Positions 17,503 to 25,799 of a stretch of 64,000 nucleotides of DNA are shown here, in pieces. The position numbers were made by a program, and so were the translations under genes. Under the pieces are notes generated by a model. It did no database searches, was not told the origin of the DNA, and saw only the letters and a program-made list of their open reading frames with translations. Source of the DNA: Marinomonas ostreistagni (GTDB lineage Bacteria; Pseudomonadota; Gammaproteobacteria; Pseudomonadales; Marinomonadaceae); assembly GCF_016461785.1 (NCBI RefSeq), contig NZ_JAEMUH010000015.1, positions 56,487 through 120,486 on the forward strand, given 5' to 3'. Numbering within the stretch: position 1 is the first letter of the stretch; each line of letters begins with the position of its first letter.

Positions 17503-18309
17503 TCAGTCTTTAGGCTGATTGAAATGCAGTGCTTTTAGATAAGCTGAGCGAACCCCTGACTCGATAGCGCCGCTAAAGCCAGATGCTTTCATAGCCGCTA
17601 GCCCCGCTGCAGTAGTACCTTGATAGGACTCAAACAAAGCCACGGTTTCTCCGGGGGATTGGCTGAGATCCGGTGACAACGCGGCACTGCCTTGTAGGGT
17701 CGCATTGACCGCTTTTCGGGCTTTATCAGCAGGAATACCTAGGGCGATGGCGGATTGTTCTAGGCCTTGTGCAAGCAGAGCAGGGTAAGCTGGGCCTGCA
17801 CCTGAAATGGCGGTCAGCACGTCGATTTGATCTTCGTGTTCATATCGATCTTGATAACCGATGCTATCGAGCAAATTGACGATCAATGTCTCTGTTTCGC
17901 TAGGAAGATCGCTGGCGCAAAACCAAGGTGTGTAAGATTGATTGACGGAACACGCACCGTTTGGCAATGCACGTATTAAATGGGTGGGATGATGACGTTG
18001 TTGTATCGCTTCGCAAGACGTGCCAGCCATAAACGACATGACAGTACTATCAATCTTGGTTAAGGGTAATGATGGCCAGTCTTGGGGGCGTACAGACAGC
18101 ACAACTAATGTACTTTGTTCTGCTAAGTACTGATTATCATGTGTAAAAGTGACGCGATCACCTAGGGCTTTACTAGGCGACCGACGGGATGACACAACGA
18201 AGTGAACATGATTGAGTTTAGGGTTAGCAAGGGCGGAGGTAAGTAACGCTGAACCAAGCCAGCCTAATCCTCCTATGATTCCAACCGTCACTTTCTTCGC
18301 TGCTGTCAT
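17503..18309 (-). CDS. pyrroline-5-carboxylate reductase-like protein
   Basis: This is a 268-residue ProC-family reductase. An N-terminal Rossmann motif (VGIIGGLGWLGSAL) is followed by a helical C-terminal domain with AISGAGPAYPALLAQGLEQSA and GTTAAGLAAM. Canonical ProC has SPGGTT at that last place; here it is ESYQGTT, a small divergence in the substrate site. It is eight bases downstream of a TetR gene and upstream of the TRAP genes, so it is part of an import operon and unlikely to be the housekeeping proline-synthesis enzyme. It could reduce a pyrroline carboxylate formed from a hydroxyproline. Confidence 0.83.
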   Translation of the reverse strand: MTAAKKVTVGIIGGLGWLGSALLTSALANPKLNHVHFVVSSRRSPSKALGDRVTFTHDNQYLAEQSTLVVLSVRPQDWPSLPLTKIDSTVMSFMAGTSCEAIQQRHHPTHLIRALPNGACSVNQSYTPWFCASDLPSETETLIVNLLDSIGYQDRYEHEDQIDVLTAISGAGPAYPALLAQGLEQSAIALGIPADKARKAVNATLQGSAALSPDLSQSPGETVALFESYQGTTAAGLAAMKASGFSGAIESGVRSAYLKALHFNQPKD

Positions 18310-18317
18310 GTTGTCCT

Positions 18318-18953
18318 CTACTCTTTGGGGTGGTAGCCGTGTCGATGTTGGAAACGGCTCAATTCATTTTCCGAAGGGTACTGACCAGTGAATGCATTAA
18401 CATACCCTGGTACCCACTTTATCCGTACTTCCAGAGGCTCCTTAGTTTGCATGGTGATGTAACCAATCTGCACCAAGTACAAGGTTCTCGCATTAACCTC
18501 TGCTTCAATAGGCGATTTACCAAATGCTTGATACATTTTGATCAGCGCTTGTAACCGCTCATCATCAGCTTCTTGCACGGCTTGGCGAATATCGCTCGAT
18601 TGAAGGGACCAACTACGAATGGCAAATTCAAGTTTAGAGTCAAACAATGTCTGGTCGTACCAACAGTCAAATACATTTAATGCCGCTTCTGGCAATGTTT
18701 CAGCGTAAGCCTCAACTTGTTTGATTAAACTGCCCGTATTTTTTCTTTTCCAGTAAGCCACCAACTCATTTAGTAAGGCCTCTCGGTCTGTAAAAAACCA
18801 ATAAAAGCTGGTTCTCGAAATGTTCAAACGCTTGGCGAGCGTTGAAATTTTCACGGCTTCCACACCGGACTCTAATAGGATTTCGATGGCGGCTTCAAAC
18901 CAAACTTCTGGGGAACCACGCCAACCTGAATCACTGTTTGTTTGCTTCTTCAT
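18318..18953 (-). CDS. TetR-family regulator
   Basis: This is a 211-residue TetR-type regulator. Residues about 13-60 form the DNA-binding domain, with VKISTLAKRLNISRTSFYWFFTDREALLNEL as the helix-turn-helix and following helix. The rest is an all-helical ligand domain. It heads the minus-strand operon and faces the demethylase-ETF operon across a 195-base gap with three TGTACA sites. It is therefore well placed to control both operons. The ligand is probably one of the proline-derived substrates, by context only. Confidence 0.87.
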   Translation of the reverse strand: MKKQTNSDSGWRGSPEVWFEAAIEILLESGVEAVKISTLAKRLNISRTSFYWFFTDREALLNELVAYWKRKNTGSLIKQVEAYAETLPEAALNVFDCWYDQTLFDSKLEFAIRSWSLQSSDIRQAVQEADDERLQALIKMYQAFGKSPIEAEVNARTLYLVQIGYITMQTKEPLEVRIKWVPGYVNAFTGQYPSENELSRFQHRHGYHPKE

Positions 18954-18979
18954 ACTGCTCCTGTGCTTAATTTGTAATC

Positions 18980-19064
18980 AAAATGTACAAGGGCGTCAAT
19001 AGTAAAATGTACAACATTGAATATTTTTTATATTACGAAATTATTTAATTGACAGCTATGTACA
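18980..19064. promoter_or_regulatory. triple TGTACA operator region between divergent operons
   Basis: The 11-mer AAAATGTACAA occurs as an exact direct repeat at 18980-18990 and 19004-19014 (24-base period). An inverted copy, ATGTACATTT, is at 19058-19067. All lie between the tetR-proC-TRAP operon and the demethylase-ETF operon. Palindromic cores repeated near a divergent TetR promoter are typical TetR operators, so this is the likely site of autoregulation and co-regulation. Confidence 0.6.
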
Positions 19065-19148
19065 TTTCTAATTAGGATCAAAAAAGGTCACTAATTAACC
19101 GAATAAAAACATACCAGTCTATATCACAACGAAATAAGGAGTGCGGTC

Positions 19149-21185
19149 ATGTCGAATGATCCTCTTTTACAACCCTATCAGTTAAAACATTTAACCCTTA
19201 AAAATCGCATCATCATGACGTCCCACGAGCCAGCTTACCCTGAAGATGGTATGCCTAAAGGACGTTACCTTGCCTACCACGCGGAGCGTGCGAAAGGCGG
19301 TGTAGCCATGACCATGACCGCAGGCTCTGCCGCGGTGTCAAAAGACAGCCCACCAGTGTTCAATAACTTGCTGGTTTACAAAGATGAAGTGGTGCCTTAC
19401 CTAAAAGACCTCACTGATGCTGTGCATGAGCATGATACCGCAATCATGATCCAGTTGACTCATCTTGGTCGTCGTACTCGTTGGGATAAAGGCAACTGGT
19501 TGCCTGTGGTGTCGCCATCTCATAACCGAGAAGCTTCACATCGCGCCTTTCCAAAGAAAATGGAAGATTGGGACATCGAACGTATCATCAAAGATTACGC
19601 TGATGCAGCCGAGCGAATGAAAGCAGGGGGCATGGATGGTATAGAGCTTCAGGCTTACGGCCACTTAATGGATCAGTTTTGGTCACCTCTGACCAACACA
19701 TTAGACGGCCCATATGGAGGTTCTCTCGATAATCGTCTGCAGTTTACTTTTGATGTGCTAGCTGAAATGCGTAAACGTGTTGGCCCTGACTTTATTATCG
19801 GTATGCGCTACACCGGCGATGAAATGCTGGCGAACGGTATCAGTACTGAGGAAGGTTTTGAGATCTCACGTCGCCTAAAAGACAGTGGCATGGTGGATTT
19901 CTTAAACGTGATTCGTGGACACATTGATACAGATCCAGGCTTAACGGATGTTATTCCGATTCAAGGTATGGCCAATAACCCACACTTGGATTTTGCCGGT
20001 GAAGTGCGCGCGGCAACCGGTATGCCAGTATTCCACGCTGCTAAGATTCCTGACGTAGCAACGGCTCGTTATGCAGTCGCTTCGGGCAAAGTTGATTTGG
20101 TTGGGATGACGCGTGCGCACCTAACGGACCCACATGTTGTTCGAAAAATCATTGAAAAACGTGAAGAACAAATTCGCCCTTGTGTGGGAGCGAACTATTG
20201 TTTGGATCGCATCTATCAAGGTGGTGAGGCGCTCTGTATTCATAACGCGGCCTCCGGTCGAGAGCAAACCATGCCGCATACCATCGCCAAAGCGGAGACC
20301 AAGAAGAAGGTGGTCATCATTGGCGCTGGACCTGGTGGACTGGAAGCCGCTCGCGTGGCGGGAGAGCGTGGTCATGAGGTGGTGGTGTTTGAGGCGGCTA
20401 ATGTTCCAGGTGGACAGGTGTTACTGACATCACAAAGTGAACGCCGTAAAGAGATGATCTCGATTATCGATTGGCGCATGGCGGAATGTGAGCGTCTAGG
20501 TGTGACCTTCAAGTTCAATACTTGGGCAGAAGCGGCGGAAGTCGATGCTGAAAATCCTGATGTGGTGATCGTAGCCACAGGTGGTTTGCCAGATACTGAA
20601 GTGCTAGCTCAAGGCAACGAACATGTTATTTCTACTTGGGACATTATTTCGGGGGATGTGAAACCCGGTAAGAATGTTTTGATCTTTGATGATGCCGGTG
20701 ACCATGCCGGTTTACAGGCGGCGGAGATCATTGCCAAAACTGGGGCGAAAGTCGAAATCATGACACCGGATCGATCTTTCGCACCAGAAGTGATGGCGAT
20801 GAACTTGGTGCCTTATATGCGTACGCTACAAGCCTTAGACACCAGGTTTACCGTGACCTTCCGTTTGCATGCGGTGGAGAAAGAAGGTGCCATGTTAAAA
20901 GCCCACATTGGCAGTGATTATGGTGGTGTGGATCAAGTTCGTGAATTTGATCAAATCATCGTAAACCATGGGGTCATACCACTGGAAGATGTGTATTTTG
21001 AGCTTAAGCCAAACTCCTCGAATCACGGGGAAATCTCCCATGATCAGCTGATTGATGGCAAGCCTCAAAGTGTGGTGCGTAATGCTGAAGGGCGTTACCA
21101 GCTATTCCGCATTGGTGATGCCGTGGCAACACGCAACACTCACGCAGCGATCTATGACGCTTTACGTCTAGTAAAAGATCTCTAA
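19149..21185 (+). CDS. TMADH/DgcA-like FMN demethylase (N-methyl-amino-acid oxidoreductase)
   Basis: This is a 678-residue protein with an N-terminal old-yellow-enzyme TIM barrel (1-340) and a C-terminal dinucleotide-binding part (VVIIGAGPGGLEAA at about 388-401). Between them is an iron-sulfur segment. The architecture is that of trimethylamine dehydrogenase, histamine dehydrogenase and the bacterial N-methylproline and dimethylglycine demethylases. The cluster ligands are Cys345, Cys351 and Cys363, but the position expected for the fourth is Ala348 (CVGANYC). Electrons should pass to the ETF encoded just downstream. Neighbours (TRAP, ProC-like and racemase-family genes) suggest an N-methylated proline as substrate. 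Dimethylglycine or sarcosine-type substrates remain possible. Confidence 0.8.
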   Translation: MSNDPLLQPYQLKHLTLKNRIIMTSHEPAYPEDGMPKGRYLAYHAERAKGGVAMTMTAGSAAVSKDSPPVFNNLLVYKDEVVPYLKDLTDAVHEHDTAIMIQLTHLGRRTRWDKGNWLPVVSPSHNREASHRAFPKKMEDWDIERIIKDYADAAERMKAGGMDGIELQAYGHLMDQFWSPLTNTLDGPYGGSLDNRLQFTFDVLAEMRKRVGPDFIIGMRYTGDEMLANGISTEEGFEISRRLKDSGMVDFLNVIRGHIDTDPGLTDVIPIQGMANNPHLDFAGEVRAATGMPVFHAAKIPDVATARYAVASGKVDLVGMTRAHLTDPHVVRKIIEKREEQIRPCVGANYCLDRIYQGGEALCIHNAASGREQTMPHTIAKAETKKKVVIIGAGPGGLEAARVAGERGHEVVVFEAANVPGGQVLLTSQSERRKEMISIIDWRMAECERLGVTFKFNTWAEAAEVDAENPDVVIVATGGLPDTEVLAQGNEHVISTWDIISGDVKPGKNVLIFDDAGDHAGLQAAEIIAKTGAKVEIMTPDRSFAPEVMAMNLVPYMRTLQALDTRFTVTFRLHAVEKEGAMLKAHIGSDYGGVDQVREFDQIIVNHGVIPLEDVYFELKPNSSNHGEISHDQLIDGKPQSVVRNAEGRYQLFRIGDAVATRNTHAAIYDALRLVKDL

Positions 21186-21195
21186 CTCACATTTC

Positions 21196-21221
21196 GCGTG
21201 AGTAGAGGCTTCTACTCACGC
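21196..21221 (+). other. intercistronic stem-loop before etfB
   Basis: GCGTGAGTAGA and TCTACTCACGC form a perfect 11-base stem with a four-base loop (GGCT), in the 57 bases between the demethylase stop and the etfB start. There is no T-run. It may set the ratio of the enzyme to its electron acceptor by 3' protection or partial termination. Confidence 0.65.
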
Positions 21222-21242
21222 TCTGCATTTTGGTAGGTAGAT

Positions 21243-22007
21243 ATGAAAGTACTTGTCGCAGTTAAGCGCGTCGTCGATTACAACGTTAAGGTACGTGTCA
21301 AATCCGATGGATCCGGTGTGGATCTTGCGAACGTGAAAATGTCGATTAACCCATTTGATGAAATCGCCGTAGAAGAAGCCATTCGTCTTAAAGAGTCAGG
21401 TAAAGCGACGGAAGTGGTCTTGGTGTCGGTGGGTTCCGCTAAATCTGAAGAAACCCTTCGTACCGGTTTGGCTATGGGGGCGGATCGAGGCATCTTGGTC
21501 GATACTGACGAACAGACAGTGGAACCGTTAGCGGTGGCTAAAATTCTTAAAAGTGTTGCTCAGTCCGAGCAAGCGGATTTGGTCATTCTGGGTAAGCAAG
21601 CGATTGACGATGACTGCAATCAAACGGGTCAGATGCTGTCTGCATTGTTGGATTGGCCCCAAGGCACATTTGCTTCGGTGGTGGATGTTTTGAGTCCAGA
21701 GAAAGTCAACGTTACCCGTGAAGTCGATGGTGGCCTGCAAACCTTGCAGTTACGTTTGCCAGCGGTGGTGACAACCGATCTTCGTCTTAACGAACCTCGC
21801 TTTGCCTCGTTGCCAAATATTATGAAGGCTAAAAAGAAACCGGTGGCGAAATTGACCTTGTCCGATGTGGGGCTAGGCGATGAGGTGCTGACCCCAAGGT
21901 TGACCGTTAAAACAACCCAAGAACCGGCGTCGCGTCAAGCGGGTATTAAAGTAGGCAATGTTGCTGAGTTGATCGAAAAACTTAAGAATGAAGCTGGTGT
22001 GTTGTAA
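21243..22007 (+). CDS. etfB: electron transfer flavoprotein beta subunit
   Basis: This is a 254-residue EtfB. The N-terminus [35 protein letters not shown] and [20 protein letters not shown] are classic, and the AMP-binding region and the C-terminal recognition loop ([11 protein letters not shown]) are present. It forms a heterodimer with the EtfA encoded nine bases downstream and carries electrons from the upstream demethylase to the quinone oxidoreductase. Whether this is the only ETF in the cell cannot be seen here. Confidence 0.95.
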   Translation: MKVLVAVKRVVDYNVKVRVKSDGSGVDLANVKMSINPFDEIAVEEAIRLKESGKATEVVLVSVGSAKSEETLRTGLAMGADRGILVDTDEQTVEPLAVAKILKSVAQSEQADLVILGKQAIDDDCNQTGQMLSALLDWPQGTFASVVDVLSPEKVNVTREVDGGLQTLQLRLPAVVTTDLRLNEPRFASLPNIMKAKKKPVAKLTLSDVGLGDEVLTPRLTVKTTQEPASRQAGIKVGNVAELIEKLKNEAGVL

Positions 22008-22016
22008 GGGGAGACA

Positions 22017-22946
22017 GTGATGAAAACATTATTAATTGCAGAGCACGATAACAAAGCCTTATCCCCGCAAACGGCCAAGGCTTTAACTGCCGCTAAGCAA
22101 TTGGGGCCAGTTGACTTATTAGTTATGGGATACGAGTGCGCAGCTGTTGCCCAGCAGGCAGCACAGCTGCAAGGCGTTGAAAAAGTGCTACTAGTAGAGC
22201 ATTCGGAGCTTACTCATCAATTGGCTGAGAGTTGTGCTGAGACCATTCTGGCCATGGCGTCCGGTTACACAGCCATCGTGGCCGCAGCGACTACCACAGG
22301 GAAAAATACATTACCTCGAGTGGCCGCTAAATTGGATGTGATGCAAATTTCTGAAGTGATCGAAGTGCTGGATGCGAGCACTTTCAAGCGCCCGATTTAT
22401 GCAGGTAATGCCATTCAAACGGTGACGTCTAATGATTCTATTAAGGTGTTAACGGTTCGTACATCCAATTTTGAAGCAACGCCCTCTGGCTCTGAATGCT
22501 CTGTTGAGTCGTTAACGCTTGACGTGCAAGCGGGGCCATCTGCGCATATTTCTGATCAGCTGTCTGTATCGGAACGTCCAGAGCTTTCTTCTGCCAAGGT
22601 TATTATCTCGGGTGGGCGAGCACTGGGTTCTGCGGACAAGTTCCAAGAAGTCATCCTGCCTGTTGCCGATAAACTGGGAGCGGCAGTGGGTGCATCACGC
22701 GCCGCGGTTGACTCAGGTTATGCACCGAACGACTGGCAAGTGGGTCAAACAGGGAAAATTGTCTCACCAGACTTATACATTGCCTGTGGTATTTCTGGTG
22801 CCATCCAACACCTTGCGGGTATGAAAGACTCAAAAGTGATTGTGGCGATCAACAATGATGAAGAAGCGCCAATCTTCCAAGTTGCGGATTACGGCCTGGT
22901 AGCGGACTTGTTTGTGGCATTACCAGAGTTGGAGGCAAAGCTGTGA
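22017..22946 (+). CDS. etfA: electron transfer flavoprotein alpha subunit
   Basis: This is a 309-residue EtfA. The N-terminal alpha/beta domain is followed by the C-terminal FAD domain with [43 protein letters not shown] and [12 protein letters not shown], all family signatures of FAD binding. It overlaps the ETF-quinone oxidoreductase start by four bases, indicating translational coupling. Partner of EtfB. Confidence 0.95.
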   Translation: MMKTLLIAEHDNKALSPQTAKALTAAKQLGPVDLLVMGYECAAVAQQAAQLQGVEKVLLVEHSELTHQLAESCAETILAMASGYTAIVAAATTTGKNTLPRVAAKLDVMQISEVIEVLDASTFKRPIYAGNAIQTVTSNDSIKVLTVRTSNFEATPSGSECSVESLTLDVQAGPSAHISDQLSVSERPELSSAKVIISGGRALGSADKFQEVILPVADKLGAAVGASRAAVDSGYAPNDWQVGQTGKIVSPDLYIACGISGAIQHLAGMKDSKVIVAINNDEEAPIFQVADYGLVADLFVALPELEAKL

Positions 22947-24610
22947 CATCTGCTACGGATACCTTGCCAGAACGCGAAAGTATTGAAGTCGATGTTGTGA
23001 TTGTTGGCGCTGGCCCTGCGGGGCTGGCTTCTGCAATTAAGTTAAAGCAACTCAATGCTGAATTAAATGTGGTGGTATTGGAGAAAGGTTCTGAGGTTGG
23101 GGCGCATATTGTTTCTGGGGCGGTGATGGATCCGATTGGCATGGATGCTTTATTGCCCAACTGGCGGCAAGAGCCTGATCATCCCTTTAAAACACCTGTG
23201 CAAGCAGACCATTTTCTTTGGTTGTCCAAAAACAGTGCGTTGCGTTTGCCGAATAGCTTAATGCCTAAGCTGATGAATAATCATGGCAACTACATTGTTT
23301 CTTTGGCCAATGTCTGTCGATGGTTGGCCAGCAAAGCCGAAGAGCTAGGTGTTGATATTTATCCAGGGTTTGCTGCCACTGAGTTGTTGTTCAATGAGCA
23401 AGGTGCGGTGTGTGGCGTCGCAACAGGGGATATGGGACTGGATCGCAGTGGCACCCCTTCCTCTCAGTTTGAACGTGGTATGGCTCTGTTTGCCAAATAT
23501 GTCTTGTTAGGCGAGGGAGCTCGAGGTTCGCTGAGTAAACAGGTCATTAAGCATTATGACTTAAGTGCCAATGCGGACCACGCCAAATTTGGTTTGGGTA
23601 TTAAAGAGCTGTGGGAAGTCGCGCCAGAAAAGCATCAGGCAGGATTGGTACAACACTCTTTTGGTTGGCCTTTAGACGGCTCAACCGGAGGTGGTTCGTT
23701 CTTGTATCATCTTGAAGATAATTTGGTAGCGGTAGGTTTTGTGGTTCACCTGAACTATAAAAATCCCTACCTTTCGCCGTACGAAGAGTTTCAACGTTTT
23801 AAAACCCATCCAAAGATTAAAGAGACGTTTACGGGTGCCAAACGTATTAGCTATGGTGCACGGGCGATCAGTGAGGGGGGGTGGCAGTCGGTGCCAAAGC
23901 TGTCTTTCCCGGGCGGTGTGTTACTCGGCTGTGCCGCTGGATTGGTGAACGTTCCGCGTATCAAAGGCAGTCATAACGCCATCTTATCAGGCATGTTGTG
24001 TGCTGAGCATGTAGCCAAAGCGATTGCTTTGGAAAACTACCATGGCGATCTTACCGCCTTAGAGCAGGCTTGGCGTCAATCTGCCATCGGCCAAGACCTG
24101 AAAAAAGTACGCAACGTCAAACCACTTTGGTCAAAACTGGGAACGTTAGCAGGTGTTGCATTAGGCGGTTTGGATATGTGGACCAATGAGCTGTTTGGCG
24201 GTTCGCTTTTCGGTACCTTGAAACACGGTAAAAGTGATGCCCAATCTTTGGAGCCTGCTTCTAGGCATCAGGTGATTGACTATCCAAAGCCCGACGGTGT
24301 TTTGACTTTCGACCGCTTGTCGTCAGTGTTTATGTCTAACACCAACCACGCGGAAGAACAGCCATGTCACCTTAAAGTCATGGATATGTCACTGCAGAAA
24401 AGCTCTGAATTGGGCTTATATGCAGGACCTTCTACGAGATTCTGTCCGGCTGGCGTGTATGAGTGGGTCGAAAGAGAAAGCGGGACGGAATATGTAGTGA
24501 ATGCGCAAAACTGTATTCATTGTAAAACCTGCGATATCAAAGATCCCAATCAGAATATCACTTGGGTGCCACCACAAGGTGCTGAAGGCCCTGTTTATCC
24601 GAATATGTAG
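22943..24610 (+). CDS. electron transfer flavoprotein-ubiquinone oxidoreductase
   Basis: This is a 555-residue ETF-QO. It has an N-terminal FAD-binding motif (VVIVGAGPAGLASAIKLK), GAHIVSGAVMDP, the quinone-pocket region GGWQSVPKLSFPGGVLLGCAAG, and a C-terminal [4Fe-4S] ferredoxin-like end (NCIHCKTCDIKDPNQNI). It starts with GTG 22943 overlapping etfA. It delivers electrons from the ETF to ubiquinone at the inner membrane. A dedicated ETF-QO beside the demethylase makes this operon a complete electron path from substrate to the respiratory chain. Confidence 0.95.
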   Translation: MTSATDTLPERESIEVDVVIVGAGPAGLASAIKLKQLNAELNVVVLEKGSEVGAHIVSGAVMDPIGMDALLPNWRQEPDHPFKTPVQADHFLWLSKNSALRLPNSLMPKLMNNHGNYIVSLANVCRWLASKAEELGVDIYPGFAATELLFNEQGAVCGVATGDMGLDRSGTPSSQFERGMALFAKYVLLGEGARGSLSKQVIKHYDLSANADHAKFGLGIKELWEVAPEKHQAGLVQHSFGWPLDGSTGGGSFLYHLEDNLVAVGFVVHLNYKNPYLSPYEEFQRFKTHPKIKETFTGAKRISYGARAISEGGWQSVPKLSFPGGVLLGCAAGLVNVPRIKGSHNAILSGMLCAEHVAKAIALENYHGDLTALEQAWRQSAIGQDLKKVRNVKPLWSKLGTLAGVALGGLDMWTNELFGGSLFGTLKHGKSDAQSLEPASRHQVIDYPKPDGVLTFDRLSSVFMSNTNHAEEQPCHLKVMDMSLQKSSELGLYAGPSTRFCPAGVYEWVERESGTEYVVNAQNCIHCKTCDIKDPNQNITWVPPQGAEGPVYPNM

Positions 24611-24654
24611 TTTTTTACACTTAAGGATATAAAGCGCTCTTTTTTGAGAGGTGT

Positions 24655-24686
24655 ATAATGGCCATATATTAATGGCCATTATTTTT
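24655..24686 (+). terminator. rho-independent terminator of demethylase-ETF operon
   Basis: ATAATGGCCAT and ATGGCCATTAT form an 11-base perfect stem with loop ATATTA, and the stem runs into ATTTTT. It sits 45 bases after the ETF-QO stop. Confidence 0.85.
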
Positions 24687-24713
24687 AGAAGGGTTGTATT
24701 AGAGTATTTTTAA

Positions 24714-25661
24714 TTGACGAAGAAAATCGCAATCATCATTCTTCCAGGATTTGCACTGACATCATTTTCCCTCACGGTAGAAGCATTTAGTGTGGCTAAT
24801 TTGCTTGAGCGCGGTGATCTATACGAATACACAGTTTACAGTGCATCCGATGATCACTCTGAAAAAATGGTAACGAGTTCTAATGGTATAAAAGTTAAAG
24901 CGGATAAGCATATTTCTGAGTTCCAAAGTGCGGATTTTATCTGTTTGTGTGCTTATTATAATGCGTCAAAATTTAGAAATGAGTTCCTTGATAAACTATT
25001 AAAGAAATATTATTCAGAAGGTGGGTATTTAGCGTCTCTTTCTAGTGGGAGTTTTACATTCGCTCGAATAGGAATTCTTAAAAATAGAACTTGTACAGTA
25101 ACTTCTGAGCAGGAAGATGTGTTTCGGGAACTGTATCCTAGTATAAGTCTAGTAGAGAGCTTATATACCGTTAATCATAGAATATATACTTGTCGTGGTG
25201 GTGCAACGGCGTTAGATATGATGATGTATATTATTGGTAATGATTACGGTACAGATCTGACAGAACGCATTTCACAACGGTTTCAGACGGCTAAAATTCG
25301 TACTTTTGACGAAATTAACAAAAGCAATAGATATTTGAAGTTGAATTTAAAATCTCCTGTTCTAGCAACGGTGGTTGAAATTATGGAGTCAAATATTGAG
25401 GAGCCTTATTCTATCGAATATATAAGTGAAATTGTTGGTGTGTCTAATAGGAATATTGAACAATTGTTTAAAAAGCATTTTGACATATCGCCGAATAAAT
25501 ATTATTTAAAGGTTCGACTTGCTAAAGCTTTGAAGCTGGTTGAGGAAACTCATTTGCCCATGTTGGACATAGCCAGTGCTTGTGGTTTTTCCTCTCATAG
25601 TTACATGGGGAAATGTTTCAAAAAGGAGTTTGGCTTTTATCCATCAGTGTTGAGAAAGTAA
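24714..25661 (+). CDS. GATase1-like AraC-family regulator (GlxA/CdhR/GbdR type)
   Basis: This is a 315-residue regulator. The N-terminal ThiJ/GATase1-like domain (residues 1-170, beginning KKIAIIILPGFALTSF) has no catalytic cysteine at the elbow (LSSGSFTFAR), as usual for regulators. The C-terminal AraC domain has YSIEYISEIVGVSNRNIEQLF and MLDIASACGFSSHSYMGKCF. This class includes the carnitine and glycine-betaine regulators CdhR and GbdR. The start is TTG 24714 with a poor ribosome site, so the true start is uncertain. The gene is clearly more AT-rich than its neighbours. It probably controls the oxygenase gene just downstream. Confidence 0.82.
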   Translation: MTKKIAIIILPGFALTSFSLTVEAFSVANLLERGDLYEYTVYSASDDHSEKMVTSSNGIKVKADKHISEFQSADFICLCAYYNASKFRNEFLDKLLKKYYSEGGYLASLSSGSFTFARIGILKNRTCTVTSEQEDVFRELYPSISLVESLYTVNHRIYTCRGGATALDMMMYIIGNDYGTDLTERISQRFQTAKIRTFDEINKSNRYLKLNLKSPVLATVVEIMESNIEEPYSIEYISEIVGVSNRNIEQLFKKHFDISPNKYYLKVRLAKALKLVEETHLPMLDIASACGFSSHSYMGKCFKKEFGFYPSVLRK

Positions 25662-25799
25662 TATCTATCAAGTTAAGCTTATTCACTCTTCTAAAAATTA
25701 CCACTTTTGTTCGTGTTTGTAATAACTGCATGGATATTAAACCCTCCATAATAATTTCCATGTTGAAATTCACAACCACAAACACAAAAGGAGATGGCC

